Positions 48,270 through 61,700 of a stretch of 64,000 nucleotides of DNA are shown here, one piece after another (position 1 is the first letter of the stretch; every line of letters begins with the position of its first letter). The notes beneath the pieces are model-generated. The model worked only from the letters and a program-made list of their open reading frames with translations, was not told the origin of the DNA and ran no database searches. This DNA comes from Lepidurus packardi (taxonomy: Eukaryota > Arthropoda > Branchiopoda > Notostraca > Triopsidae): positions 6,572,001-6,636,000 of the forward strand of contig JAKZAN010000007.1 in the NCBI GenBank assembly GCA_023053545.1. Reading direction: 5' to 3'. The position numbers and the translations under genes were made by a program.

Positions 48270-50578
48270 TCAGGACAAGGCCACCAAGAAAAGTTTAGTA
48301 TGCGTTAACAAAAGGAGGCGCAATGGAGAGGCGTAAGCTCCCAGAATCTCTTCATCTCCTGACGGCAAGGACAAGACCTGTTGTCGAGCTACATGACGCA
48401 CATTTCTTCCGGTAGGCCTATGACGAAGCTCCATTTCCAATGGCGCGGGTTGGCGATACAAATAGACATGACGCTTTGAGTCAACTATAGCAGCATAGGA
48501 ACAATCTGAATTTAAAAAAAAAAGTCAATACGAGGCATGGTTTTAACTTGATATTCAACGGAAATCGTACCTGTTGGACATATAGTAAATTTACGTTGCT
48601 CCTTGGAAACCTGAACGTATCCTAAGGCTTGCAGAGTCGATATATGATGACAATGCCAACTCGGATCTTCTCTCGGTTCCCACAACAATCCGTCAACATC
48701 ATGGCGCAAGCAAAGCCAAGGGCAGCGTCCATCAGGTGCTGTTTGGCTGAAAAGGAGTTGGTGTCCACCCAAAGGACACTGAAATAGCCGAAAATTACTT
48801 ATCTACACGACATCCTATGATGCAGTTGCTATACCCTATACGTAGTCTCGATTCTATTCCGATCTAGACGCCATAAAACCAGTTCTTGCTCCGAAGTAGC
48901 ATCTACCTCTTCCAGCTGGGCATTGCTAAACACGGGGGCGCGTTTTCCAACCGATTCATCCATCTACAAGTAGATATCAGGTGATAGCCTGAAAGTCTGA
49001 AATCCTGAAAGTCTGAAATGTACAAGTACCTCCGTATCTTTCATGGATAAATGTTGAATCCGCCACTGCTGCAGTTCTTCCTCCCCCGTAACTTGTCTTC
49101 CTTGATCAGTGGCTTCTCCTTGCAATAAGGTGGGCCAAATTTCCAGGTGAGTTTGTCTTTCCAACCATATTTCCAAAGTTCCATCAGAGACATTCCACGT
49201 GCTAGTCTCAACTTTAATGATTCCTGAAAGCGTGCCTTCCAAAAGAATACGGTCTCGGAGTTGGATGCTAATTTCCGTTTTTGTGAACGCTACTTTGATG
49301 TCCCCAGCCACTACAGGTCCAATGTTAAACCATACACGAATATCCTGCGGAGTTTGACTCCAGGCATAATGCGGAACAGAAGATTTTTCTACAAGAAAAA
49401 TCTCCATTAAATTTTTTTACAAGTACTACAAGACTTTAGTAATTACCTGGATCCTGTTCCATTGGCACATCTAAAACCGAGGAAATGATCTTAGCAGGCT
49501 TAGGTGTTAGAGGCACGGGATTTGCGGAATCGTATAGCCAAATTAAAGGTTCTCTTGCTGCTATGCTTAAGTGTTGCCCTGATGGTAAAATACATGCATA
49601 TTCCAATCCATGTGGACACAATAAACGCTGGTGGCGTTCCAGCATCCAACCTCCAGTAGAACCTTTTTACAAACAAAAAGTGCAATTTGGAAAAAATTAA
49701 AAACTTTAGGATACGCAAGCGCTCCTATTGCTGTTAATATGCTTACATTGGCCGAGAGTAATCCAGTCTAATATACTCGAAAAGGGGTGATCTTTATCAT
49801 GCAGACCGAAACTGGCCAGCAAAGGGGTTATGCTGGTAGGATTTTTTTCGCGTCCACTAACGCCAACATTGGCGGTATTCTCGACGTGAAGCAAAAGCAC
49901 GTGGATGTGAGTATCTTGCAAGGTGCTGTGCATGACGGCAAATGGTCGGGAATTTCCTAAAGGGCTGACTGCATGGCCTAATGACCAAGAGGCATTGCTG
50001 CGTTGGCAGACATACAAGGTCCCCCAACCATCAGAAACTAATGCTAAATGAGGACCAGGGAAGGAAAGTGATGAGTTATAACGTCCTTCACATGGGCTGC
50101 AAGGTTCAGGAAGTTGCCAGACGTGGTTTACACTCACACGTGCCTAAACATTCACACAATGGATATAAAAAGGACGAAAAAATCTTCGTTCTCAAAATAA
50201 TTAAGTAAAGTGAATCCTTACTTCTCCAGACGAAATTTCGCATTGCTGGATTGCTGATTTGGTATCGATAAAGTAAGCTACGTTCGGGGCAAAAGGATCA
50301 GGGTGCAAATGGTTATGCAGGCCGAAAACCTTCACATGTTGGTACGAGAACTGGTCATCACTTGGAAGTAAATGAGTGACATCTAAATATATAATGTTTT
50401 ACAGCAGAAAACTTATAGCAGAACACAGAAAACTGTGTCGGAAAGACTTACTGCTAGACAGATCGTTTTCATAAACAGGAAGGGGATCAAGGGAGAGTTT
50501 ATACCCTTCAAATGACGAGTCCAACAAACTTTTGTCTGCTCGTAACTCAAATAACTCGGCTCCAGAAAAGATATCCAT
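48270..50578 (-). CDS. NUDCD1: NudC domain-containing protein 1 (NUDCD1)
   Basis: Eight exons: 50578-50452, 50382-50222, 50143-49747, 49662-49447, 49388-49030, 48963-48835, 48778-48571 and 48505-48270, giving 610 residues against 583 in human. The first exon holds LLDSSFEGYKLSLDPLPVY, matching the family N terminus. The CS domain follows in exon 5 (PHYAWSQTPQDIRVWF through LRDRILLEGTLSG..STWNVSDGTLEIWLER). Exon 7 has LCLRHDVDGLLW and exon 8 YRQPAP and VARQQVLSL, all strongly conserved family markers. NUDCD1 is a cytosolic/nuclear Hsp90 cochaperone of the NudC type and associates with beta-propeller clients and the COPI/dynein machinery. All introns are short except the 85-base one after exon 3. 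No anomalies were seen. Confidence 0.95.
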
Positions 50579-51439
50579 TACCTGTAATTATTACGATGTT
50601 TAATTTTACAATTTGTTATAGGCTATAACAATTGTTTAGCTTGGAAGTAACTAAACTTTGTGAGTCCTAAGTGGAGCAAAAAAAGTACAACAAACATCGT
50701 AAGCGGAACGTGATGTAGCGGCAGGGGGGGAGGGGATGGATAATAAAAAATATAAATACAATAAGTTAGTAGTGGCACAAAAAATGGGAAGATTTGAAAC
50801 TAAATATTCATATAAGAAAGATTTAACAGAAAGATCAAAAATAAAACAAAAAATAGGGTGAGAAACAATATCTTTATACTTATTTATATTTTAGCCTAAA
50901 CAAACAGTGAACTTTGGGTTAGGTAAGTCAAAAATATGTTCCGAAATCAGTAAAGTAATACAAATATCAACACAAAAACGTAAAGCAATTCAATTAATAC
51001 GAAAACTCAAACTGTTACCGGAATTTAGTGTGCGTTCACTGGAATCTAAAAAGGAAAAGTACAGAATACGCGTGTTTACTTTGATTCCCCACGCGAGCGA
51101 AAACGTATACAGATAAAATACTACGTTTACTCAGGTGGCGGGGCTGTCGCTGAAACTTTTAAAACTTCAAATATTTCCTTATTAAATAGTACAGCTTCCC
51201 AAAATAACAGAAGTGAACAAAGGTGTTATGGAAAAGGCTGTAGGCTAAGCTGGCAAAGTTAAAAAATGGCAAAATTGTCTGATATTTAATCGTCTGATAT
51301 TTAATAAAAATAAGTACACAAATTAAGCTACCGACGTTTTCCATTACGTCGGGCGCGAATCCTGTTTTAAGCACGCACTGGTGCCTTAGTGCACAACAAG
51401 CTAACATAGTGAATAATAAGATTATGAAACGATATAATA
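50579..51439. other. Intergenic, no gene recognised
   Basis: A/T-rich DNA with a G run near 50724-50735. It presumably holds the NUDCD1 promoter. The open stretch 50907-51116 (+) lacks protein-like features. Confidence 0.5.
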
Positions 51440-52104
51440 CAGTGGGACCTACTTAATTACAACACGATAGCGACAAGACCCGCCTAACTGTAGTCTCAAG
51501 TCCCGTTCCACTCCTATTTGACACAATGGAGACTAATCTCGGATTACGCCAACTCGGTTAATGACATAGCTCGCATATCAACACGTAATTGTCATTCCCC
51601 ATTGGCTATCTCACAATTATATGCAGGTCCGGTTAATAACAACCAACTAAGGACAAGCGTCAAGAGGCCTTTCACCTTTAAGTTCTCGAGTTCCTCCTCT
51701 ATATTTCGCGATCCAATCAGTTATGTAGTAGAAAGGATGGCAGAAAGATGTCTAAAGAGAAGTACACTACTTTATCTTTAGCCCAACAGTGAGTTGAAGT
51801 ATTGTTCATCTTGCAGAAAAATGAAACACAAGTGCCGATTGCACAAAAGTTTTGTGTTGATCCAAGCGTTATTACAAACATTAAAAAAGATAAGGAAAAC
51901 ATTTTAGACGATTTGGACATTTTGAACACTGACGTATTTCTCGAAGAAGTAGAAAAATATAAGTTTTACTTTTATTTTATTCGCGATTTCTTTTATAAAG
52001 TAGTATTTATATGATATTTAATACAAAATAGTCACCTCGGATAACCCCAATGCCCGCTTAAGGACAAGCCGGCTGCGGGCCCTTACAAAGAAGCGGTTCC
52101 ACTG
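51440..52104 (+). mobile_element. Decayed pogo/Tigger-type DNA transposon, 665 bp, TA-flanked
   Basis: CAGTGGGACCTACTTAATTAC at the left end pairs loosely with the inverse of AAGAAGCGGTTCCACTG at the right, with TA on both sides (51438-51439, 52105-52106). Inside lies a degraded transposase N terminus, listed separately. The DDE catalytic part is missing, so this is an internally deleted copy. Confidence 0.75.
51748..51990 (+). pseudogene. Remnant of a pogo/CENP-B-type transposase DNA-binding domain
   Basis: Starting at the ATG near 51748 the frame reads MSKEKYTTLSLAQQ, then a TGA, then VEVLFILQKNETQVPIAQKF, VDPSVITNIKKDKENIL and a short tail. The spacing and the words IAQKFCVDPSVI..IKKDKE match the first helix-turn-helix of pogo/Tigger/CENP-B proteins. 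The internal stop, the short length and the absence of the catalytic domain mark it as dead. Confidence 0.7.
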
Positions 52105-52734
52105 TAGTAATATTATTTGCCTGTGTGCAGCGACCCGACAGTGTAAGGGTGAGTTTATAAAAAAAAGCCTTCATCGTGGAGAGCGGAATCAATCTAATTA
52201 ATAATGCGTTTTATAATCATAACTGAAAAATAAAAAGGGTACACTCTTTACAGAATAATTTTGTAATAAAGGTCACTTTTATGGGTTATGCACAGGACGC
52301 TTGCATACATATTATCTTATACAGCTATACCAATTCAGTGCTCCTTAAATCATCCGCTCGATATACACTAGAAAAAATTGCGGATCGCTTAACTTTCTCC
52401 ATAAATTTCTATACAAACTGTCATCACTCGTATGCATGGCAACAACAATATGCTAACAAAATTGGGGAGTTAAAAAGCTTCACTTCAATGTAACAATTTC
52501 TGACAGTAAACAGGGGGTAGACCGGACTCCCTTTACTTCACATCCTCCTCAGCAAAGGGAAGATTTGCTTTCTTTCCACTTCTTGCACTACATTTGAGCA
52601 ATCTTCCGTTTTGGTTATCATTTCTTCTAAAGTGTGCACAACCACATTTCCTTCCAGTTTCCGTAGTCCCAAAACTCCCACTGGTAACGTCAATGCACAC
52701 ATAATTCTGCTCAAAGGTTTGGCTACATTTCGCT
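52105..52734. other. Intergenic / 3' UTR of the giant membrane protein gene
   Basis: No coding region was recognised. Open frames on the minus strand near 52533-52730 are out of phase with the spliced gene that ends at 52735. Confidence 0.5.
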
Positions 52735-55700
52735 TTACAGTGAGTCAAAATTGGATCCTTCACTGTCCTGTGAAAACAAAAAATCAGGTCCAATTAATGC
52801 GTGTGAAACAAACGAAACACATAAATCACAGGACAAAAAAAGGTGCAAACCGTATTAGTAAATTCCCAGACAACTACATGAAAAAAAATAATAACATTGC
52901 TTCTGTTTGTTTCTAACTTTGTTGGGCAATGATCCGATAACTTACACGGAACGAGGTGTAGAGGTTCGGACGAGGGAATGCAAGGCGAAGGGGAGGTCTT
53001 CCGTGGGCTCTGGCCCCTGATGGACGTGCATCCTGCTACAAACAAAGAAGCAACTTGCGTCATGCAATAGTAGCATTCATGCGACATGACACATGCAATC
53101 AAAACACAGAGCCATGCAACCCCATACATGGTGAAATATTTACTAATGTGAACTTACTTCATGTTGGAAGTAATGCTTGCCTCCATGAGACGTTCGCTGA
53201 GTGGACCCCATACTGCTATGCAAATGCCTCACGGCTGGCCTTACCGTCGTTTCGTCGTACGATCGTGCTTCGTTCATCGTTCTACAATGAAATTAGTAAG
53301 CACATTTGTTTTCTCGATTCTCCTAGAAAACTGAGCAATGAGACAGGAGAAAGAAGGCTGGTTTCAAAACCACCGAGTACAGAGAAAGAAGAAGTACGCT
53401 TACAGTTCGACTTGTCCGGCATTGCCGGTCGTCGCGTGCGTAGCTGGTGTAGAAGTATGGTTTGGGGCGTCAGAGCTAAACACAAAATCATTTGGAAATG
53501 AAAGAACAGCACATAGCTAGTGAAACGTATGACGTCAAATGAAGAAATGTTTTACTGGTAAAAAATTAACTGATATCCATTAGTTACCTTTCTGGCCCTC
53601 TAAGCGTAGTAAAAGTGGAACTGCGTCCAGCTACGGATGCCAGATTGTCCCTTGAGCTGGAATGCGAGCGCGTTGGACCTGTTGATTATGTTATCTTTAA
53701 GATTCTGCAGACACAACAAGCAACACAAATTTACCAGCACGGCCTTGTTCTAAGTATGACAGCATCTGTTGCTCGCCATGTACTGGTGGCTGATCTCGGT
53801 GTGTTCTTACTCGAGGGATGATAACGGGTACTTTGTCTTTGTCTTCTCCATAATGACGGTAACTTTGCAGAGAAGCTCCGGCATTACCTTTTCCACGTCC
53901 TTCCAAAGTACCAGCCTATATAGAAAATCGCGGTTAGCCAAACTGTGGCCTCACATGCAAACTGAAATTTCTACCATATTGTCAATTCCGCTGATACCCA
54001 TTCCAATGCTGCTTTCGCTAGAAGTATCGCCACGAATCATGGCTGTGCGGTCCATGGTACCAGTAGGTGGCACGCTCCCACGGTATCTCAAAAAGGCTGG
54101 TGCGGCTGGGCTAATGGTGCTCGATGCTCGTCGGTTGCGAATAAAACACACGATAATGCAGCCCAGGATCAAAAGAATCGAAAGAACTCCCAACGCCACA
54201 AGCACGATCATCAAGACCTTAAGGTTATACTGGCAACGGTCGCCTGCAAACCAGTAGTTGCAGATGCAAATATTTTTTCCTGATTCATTGGAGTCACAGC
54301 GTCCTTGACGGTTGCACGAATCGCAATCGCCCAACTCTTGCGATGCAGCTACGAAAGGAAAACAATTAAATGAAAGTGCAAGAACGTAATGCATAATTTA
54401 ACTCCGGCGGGGAAACGGGAACTTACCGACGCACAGTCGCCCTGAGCCATCAATTGCGTCTTGAGTTCCAGGTTTGCATCGACATTCGTAAGAGCCGTGG
54501 TTGTTCACACAAGTGGATGATTCAGGACAGTCATGAACTCCGCCATGGCATTCATCAAAATCTGTTAGGAAAAATCGAATTAGGCAATTGCTACAAACAC
54601 TTGGTCATAGAAGCAGAAAAGAGTACCTTGAACTTGAAGTCCATCAGTTGTGCGTGCTGCTGTTACTAGACCATCGCCCAAGCGATATTGGTTATTCTCC
54701 AAGGCTTTTTCAAGCGAGTTCTTGAGCTGCGTTTCATCGTATTGGGATCCAAGCTGCACAACGAAGTCAGCCATGGCTTTCTTGTCACCGGAATGTTCAG
54801 CGGGATGAAGGGCCATAAGATCAGCACTACGGTAAGCATCCCATAAGTCCGCGCGGCTTAAGGTTTCTTGGATTCCAGTACGCAAGACTTCAGCCAACTT
54901 CTTGTACTCAGGTGCCAAGACATCGGTCGTCCAAGTAAAGTTCGAAATGGAAGGTTGTTTCTTCATGTTCTCAAAAGCCAAACGAACTTGATATGTGAAC
55001 GCTTCTACAAAATGAAAATCGTAAATTACTATGATATTCCTTGAAAAACGTAAATAATCTTACTAGTACAAGGCTGTGTGGCATCAGAACGAGCGTAGCC
55101 AGGACGACAAATACACATGGGTGATGCGGATTCTCTTTGTTGGCAAATTTCGAAGTCCCTACATTGAGGATTGCACTTAGCAACCGCATTAGAAGCGGGT
55201 TGGGAAACGGACACTTGGGTGCGCTGTGGGCCGCTTAGCAGAACGTTGTTCACGCTTTCATCCAAGACCTTGTCAGCAATACTTTCTTCGGTGGTAGTCG
55301 TAGTGCTACGGCTCGAGGGGCCGTTGTTGGCAAAGGGTAAAACACCGATTCCTCCGAGACGAATAGGAGGTGACGTAGTGGTCATAGTAGTGGTCGCCGC
55401 GGATTGTTTTTCAGTAACAGGCTTAGATGTAGTAAATTCTTGAGTGAAATGGGCTAAACCGGGTTCGGCAGCAGCAGTTGATCCTGCGACAATTTCAGCA
55501 GCCGTAGTTTCTTCAGGTTGTTGTATGCTGGGTATAGCTGTCGGTTGAACAGCATTAACCTGAGTATGTCCATCAACGATAGTGCTGATCAAAGTATGGG
55601 AATGATCGACGCTAGCCTCGACGCGAGTTACGAAAGTGGTCAATTGGCTATCGGGTCCAAGAATGACTTTCGTGATACCGTCAGGCTCGTTGACTCGGGT

Positions 55701-58700
55701 AGCCGTCTGAATAGGGGTAGTCCACGAAGACATTCCAGGCAATACTACAGGCTGAGATGCACTGCTGCTGACGGTTGTTTCAGACGCGAAAGAAGGTAAC
55801 AATAAGGGAGTAGTAGTTGCAGCAGACGAAGGCGCTACAGCCTGGGCAACGGAACTAGCTAGGACTTCGGGCTCTTCTGGAAGAGCAGCGAGAACAGGAG
55901 AAGCCTCCGAGCTAACTTGAAGTTCAACTACTTCGCCAGTAACTTCTGGAGTTTGGATGGCTGACGAGACGGTTTCGTGTGCAAATGCAGACATCGATGT
56001 AGGTTCTAGTTTGGTAGCTGGTAAATCTTCAATTGGACGTGGGATCAGTCGAGTGGGTTGGATTAACACCGTTTGACCCTGGCTTATAATTCGAGTTCCT
56101 ACTATCTTATTATCGCCTTCGATTGACACGATTGTTTGAATAGTAGCTACGGGTCGGGGTGCATCAAATTCAACCATAGGTAGCGGCCTAATAGGTGCAG
56201 AACCAGGTCGTACTGGTGTCAAAGCTGGAGTTTGTTGCACAGGTCGCGGTTGTTGTTGTACAGGAGCAGGCTCAGAGCCAGGTTGAATGGCAGGCCGGAC
56301 AAAAACTTGCCCACTGGCGCCTGGAGGAGGAGCGATTCCTTCTGGAACAGCTACAATGCGTACAGGTTTTCCTTCGGGTCCGGGAACAAGGTTACCCAAA
56401 ACAGGCTGGTTGGGCGGGGCGATAGGATTAGGGAAGCGTACAGGGTTACGATCAGGGAAAGGTTGACCACTCGGATCGAAGAAATGAGTGGTGGCGCCTT
56501 GGAAGACGATGGGCCGGGATGGCTGAATTCCTAGACCTTGCTGATTGCGTTCAAAGTTACCCGCATTGGGATGGTGTTGGGGATGGTTGGGTCGACTGAC
56601 GAAGATAGTTTCAGCGCCTGTAATCACGGAGGCTCGGCTTGTGGGCTGGATAGCGCTGAAACCAGTTTCAATCAAAGGGCTGTGGAAACCGGGTCTCTCT
56701 TGTGGTGCGAAAGAGCCACGGCTAACACTTTGACCAGGGAATTGAACCAAAGGTCTGGGGTCACTTCCGGGTCTGAACAAGGGTGATCCAGGTTGAAGTT
56801 GTAAAGGAACGCCAGGTGTGGGTTGCTGTGGTGCCAATTGTGGACGTCGAAGGGGAATGAAAGTAGGTCGTCGAGGTGTCCCATCTTCGCGGTCATTTTG
56901 CGTGGCCCCAAGACTGCCAATAGGGATGAAAACAGGATCTTCTTGTTGAATAGGCACTTCGGATGGAATGCGAGACTGGGTACGAGCAATAGAGTCGTTA
57001 CGGCGGGACAAGAAGGCGTTGGAAATCAATCCAGTCATGCTGTCAATAACCGGACCCAAATTGATGTTCAAACCACCCAGATTTCCGCCAGCTAAGCCTT
57101 GACTCAAAGCAGCTAGACCCACGGATCCGAGAGTGCCTAGGTTCCAAATTGATGGCTTATTGTTACTGGTCGAAATTATGGTGGTAGCAGACGTCAAGAC
57201 TTCAGTAGGTAAGACGGCGACACCTCCGGCTGCGTCAGTGACCATAACGACGGTAGCTCCTGAGCTGACGCTCGAAACGCTTCCATCCAAACCCGTAACG
57301 ACTGTTGGTGAAGTCACTATAGCGGTACCAACCTGTGGAGGCGGGAAAGGAGTAGCTAGTGGAGCAGTGGCTCCTAGGTTTGGTTCATCGGGTAGAGTAC
57401 CTTCGCTTCCAATTGAGATATCGAGGATGGATACATCTACACTTGTAGCTTCTTCTGGGCCAACCGATGGCGTTGATGACAAAACGAAAGAGGATTTTAA
57501 AGACTGGAGTTGATCAGCGCCTAAAATACTGGCGGAGGCCGAGCTTGAGGCTAAGAAAGCTGACTTCAAAGACGCCAAGGAACCTGGACTCAATATAGAA
57601 GAGCTGGGCTCAACCACAGCGTCTGACGGTAGGGCTGTTGTGGACACCGTCTGTGTCATAACCTGTGGAACGACTAGTTGCTTAGTTGCAACAGAGCCTT
57701 GGGCATCGGTAATGTAGTAAGTGGCAGTAGCGAGCACAGTTCGTAACTGACCATACAAATTGGATCCCAACGATAAATAGGTCGTACGTGAATCGTCTGC
57801 AATAGTAACTGAGGCTGATGTAGACTTGAAAAGCGCTCCCAATCCTTGGGGTAGCATTTCAGTTGCTATCGAAGAGGTAACTTCAGTACGAGACTTGGTA
57901 ACCGTGGCTTCGTCCTCCAGTAAAGTCGTATAGTACGTGCTGGTGGTAAAAAAGGTTTTAGTTGCGAAGATAGGTCCATCGGATTCTTCATCGAAGGGTG
58001 ATAAGGGCAGTGATGCTTCCAAGTTTGGCAGAGCGGTTATGACCGGTAAAGGCAGTGTAGGCGTTGCTTCTACTTCAGAGAATATTGTTTCGGTGACAAT
58101 TTCAGAGGATACTACTGTATCGTGGCGAATAACAGTATCGGTGCCTTCAAGAGCCGTAGTTAAGTATGTGACAGTTGTTAGGTAGGTCTTGGTCAATTCC
58201 GACGATACTGCCGGTGTTGGCTGAAGGAAAGCGCCTTGGGCTTTTACAGGAGCTTCGGTAATGACCACTTGAGTGATCACCTCTTCTGTGGTTCGTACGG
58301 AATTGCTAAGCGTTTTTGAGAAGGTGTAAGTTCTCAGATAAGTTTGCGTGTCGAATAAAGCTGCAGAGGATTTGACAAGCTTGTTGGCGGAATCAGCTGG
58401 GACCGTGACAACATTGGAAACCGTTTCCTTCGATTTGAGTATGACTGGGCGGTTATTGTCAAGGAAAGTGTTAAAGTACGTGTAAGTGGTGAGGTAAGTA
58501 TAAGTGGAATAGCTCGGATCCACGAAACCGGACGTCAAAGTTAAATCTGGCATAGGCGTTGTTAAGACGTGACCAGATTCGCGCGTGACAATGTTAGAGA
58601 TAATTTCGTGTCTTGAAGAAACCACCGTTGTTGCGCCTTCCAAGAGCGTAGTTAAGTATGTAAACGTGGTCAAATACGTTTGAGTAAGGAACTCAGCCGT

Positions 58701-61700
58701 TGCAGATTGAATAGATGACAGCAGACCTTGGTTTTGCACCTAGAACATGATCACATGAACAAGTTAGTTTATGATCACAAAATATGAAAAACAAGAGTCC
58801 TAATTCACGACACATAACGATGGCATTAAGTAAGTCAAAAAAGTATAAACTGAAAAAAAGAATAGAAAGTTGGAAAGTAACGTCTGGGAATCTAGACCGC
58901 TATTAAATAGAAATATAAACTCGTCGAAAACACGATATAAGGCAGCTGACCTGCTTTTCCTTGCCTTTTAAGATTATTCCAATTGGAAAGTTTGTCTTTC
59001 GCTCTTTCATTCCTTGGTAATCCTTTTTGCTCTAAGTCTACGCTAATCAATCCTATGTAAGCATGACGCAAGCTGCGCCGGATGGTAAGAGTAGAAACAG
59101 ATAACTGGAAAGGTACATCTTTTAAGTTGGTCTAAGGATATAACGTTCCTGGCAATTTTCATTGGCACGGCGACAATCCTGAGTGTTGAAATGATACAAC
59201 AAACAGAAAAAATGTTCGAGAAACGACAATCTGTTCTTCTCATGTGTTTTTCTACTTGAAACAGAAAGTAAACGAGGTCCATAGCTTTGCCTGAGGCCAT
59301 GACCCAAAAAAATCTCGCTGTCCTTGGTAGATTTATTCCTTCGCTATTTTGCATGTACATATACTGCATGTACATATACTGCATGTACATATACTGCGTG
59401 TATATACACTGCCTATTTTGCGTGTATATATACTGCATATACGGCCTTAATCTACCTTAATCTAGCGCTCAAAAGGAAAAATAAAAAACGGAAAGTTGAG
59501 TATTTTCAGTGATCAACTTACTTCGCTGTCAACCAACATGGCATTACTAATCGTCGTAGGGGGCAATGTGAAGGGTGACAACGCATCTAAAACTTGCGTG
59601 CCTTGCACAACTTCGTGGGCGAGCAACGTGTTTTTCCTTTCGCCTGTAAGTAAACATCAAAATCGCATGAGGATATTTTCGCAAGCGAGGGTTACCAATG
59701 CTTACCAGCCACTATGACCTCTACGCCGTTGCTCATAACTTTCGTTGCCAGAGGCTGCCGAGCATTAGCATCGATAGATAAACGAGCTCCGCGTAGACCA
59801 TGACTTGGACTGGGATCTAAAATTTGAGCTGGAGATCCTCCGCTGCCAACGAATCGCGCAGTTGGAGCTACAATTACGTCACAAATTAGTTTCGAATCTG
59901 TGTTGATAAGGGTTAAGAATTGAAAAGCTGAAATGGACAGTGTTGTAAGAGAAAGGCAAGAAAATGCGAGAGCACCTCCAGCAGAAAAGCATGTAAAATA
60001 TTTTGGGACAGATAAGAAGGTTACATTAATTTTAAAATGTTAATAAGTCTTTTTAAGTATGAATAAAATTGTGTAACAAGCTTACCATCGCGGATTTGGA
60101 CTACGGTTAGAGTTTTGGTAACGACTTCTGGCACCGTTTCAAAATGCGTGGTTACAATTTCTTCATCATTGCTCTTGCGCGTTACCACAGCAGTAAAAGT
60201 ACGCAGCTCCGTTTCCACCACAGTAGAAAACACCGTAACAGCTTCTTTTTGGACATTCTCTTCTTCGAAAGAAAAGGGTGTGGTTTCCATGCCTTCTACG
60301 TTAGGCATGATGGTTGTTATCGGTTCGGTACTTTCATCTACAGGCGAGTCAGTCGAAGCAAAACTGCTCTCCAGGGCTTCCGTGGACGGTGCCAAAATAG
60401 TTGAGGAAGAAGAAATAGTTGGGACAACCGAGGACGTGCTGGAAGATGAAGGCGAGTTTCGGGAAGATGTTGTACGCGTTGAAAACAAGGATAACCGCGA
60501 AGAAGACCTTAGAATTGGCGAAGCTGATGTGGCAGTAACAGGGCTGAAAGCCTGAGGAGATTCAGTCACCATAGCTAGCTCGGAATCCGCCAGTGTAGTT
60601 AACGTGGAAGTCATGAGCGTAACCAGGACTGGGTCTCGGCCACCATCAACGAGCAACGTGGAAGTGGTCGCGAAAGTGTGATAGTATACGTGAGATGGTT
60701 GGATGGAGCCCGAAATTGATGACGAAGCAGAGAGCCTTTGGGCCAAGCGTGACCGGAAGGGAAGTAGCGATGAAGAAACAGCCCCTGTGCTAGATTTAGC
60801 TGCAGCGCGAATGCTGCTCAAGTGCTTTTCCAACGGGTTTATTCTGGATCTCGTAGAGGAAACCTGGCGGCCCAATGTCGACGGAGCTGCAGTCGCAGAC
60901 GCAGAGGATGTCGCTGCAGAAGAGCCTTGAAACAGATCATCATCATGGCTACCTTCATCATGGTGGTCTTCATCAACAGGATAGTCGTCGTCATGTTCAG
61001 GATACTCTTCATCGTAATGAGGAATGTCGTCTTCGAAACCTCCCCTGTCTTCTTCAACGTCGAATGGCAGTTCTTCGTCGTATTCTTGGTAATCGTCTTG
61101 TTCGGTGTCACCATCAAATTCAGGCTCATGATAATCATCTTCTACAGAATTAGTAACGACTCGTGTAGGAGGTGTGAAACGAGATACTGGTGCAGGAGAA
61201 GTACGCGACGAGGGTCTACGGATGAATGTACGGGATGACGCAGCAACAGGCGCTACAGCAATTCCGGTTGCTGAGTCCAAAGCACCGCCGAATCTAACTG
61301 TTCCTCGTTGGCGTTGGATGCCTGGAGTTCGCACGGCAAAAGTGCTACCGGGCTCTGGTTGCGAAGTTACAGCAGCCGAAGCCGTGGACCTTGCTTGACT
61401 TCGAGAGATGGTTCTGGTAATCGTGGTACGACTACGAGAGGGCAACTTTTGGGTTGCTTCCGAATGTACGGAGGTTTCTTCATCCAATGGTGAGGTGAAA
61501 GACGGCTCCACTGGTGTTGGGCGAACACGAACAGGTCGTTGGCTAGTCACTGCATTGGTTTCTGGTTGTTTAACCTCACTCGGCTGGCCAGCGCGGATAG
61601 CTCCGCGTCCATACTTTACCAAGATGGCTGAAGCCAAATTGACTTGCAAAGTTTGTCCTGCAGAAACGCGTGTTCCTAGGTTGGATAAGCTAGCACCGGT

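Noticed and set aside
52533..53129. Apparent secreted cysteine-rich peptide with a leader at 53129 (minus)
   Set aside because: The same DNA in another frame forms in-phase tail exons (53035-52946, 52767-52735) of the large membrane protein with good splice sites; the leader overlaps an intron.
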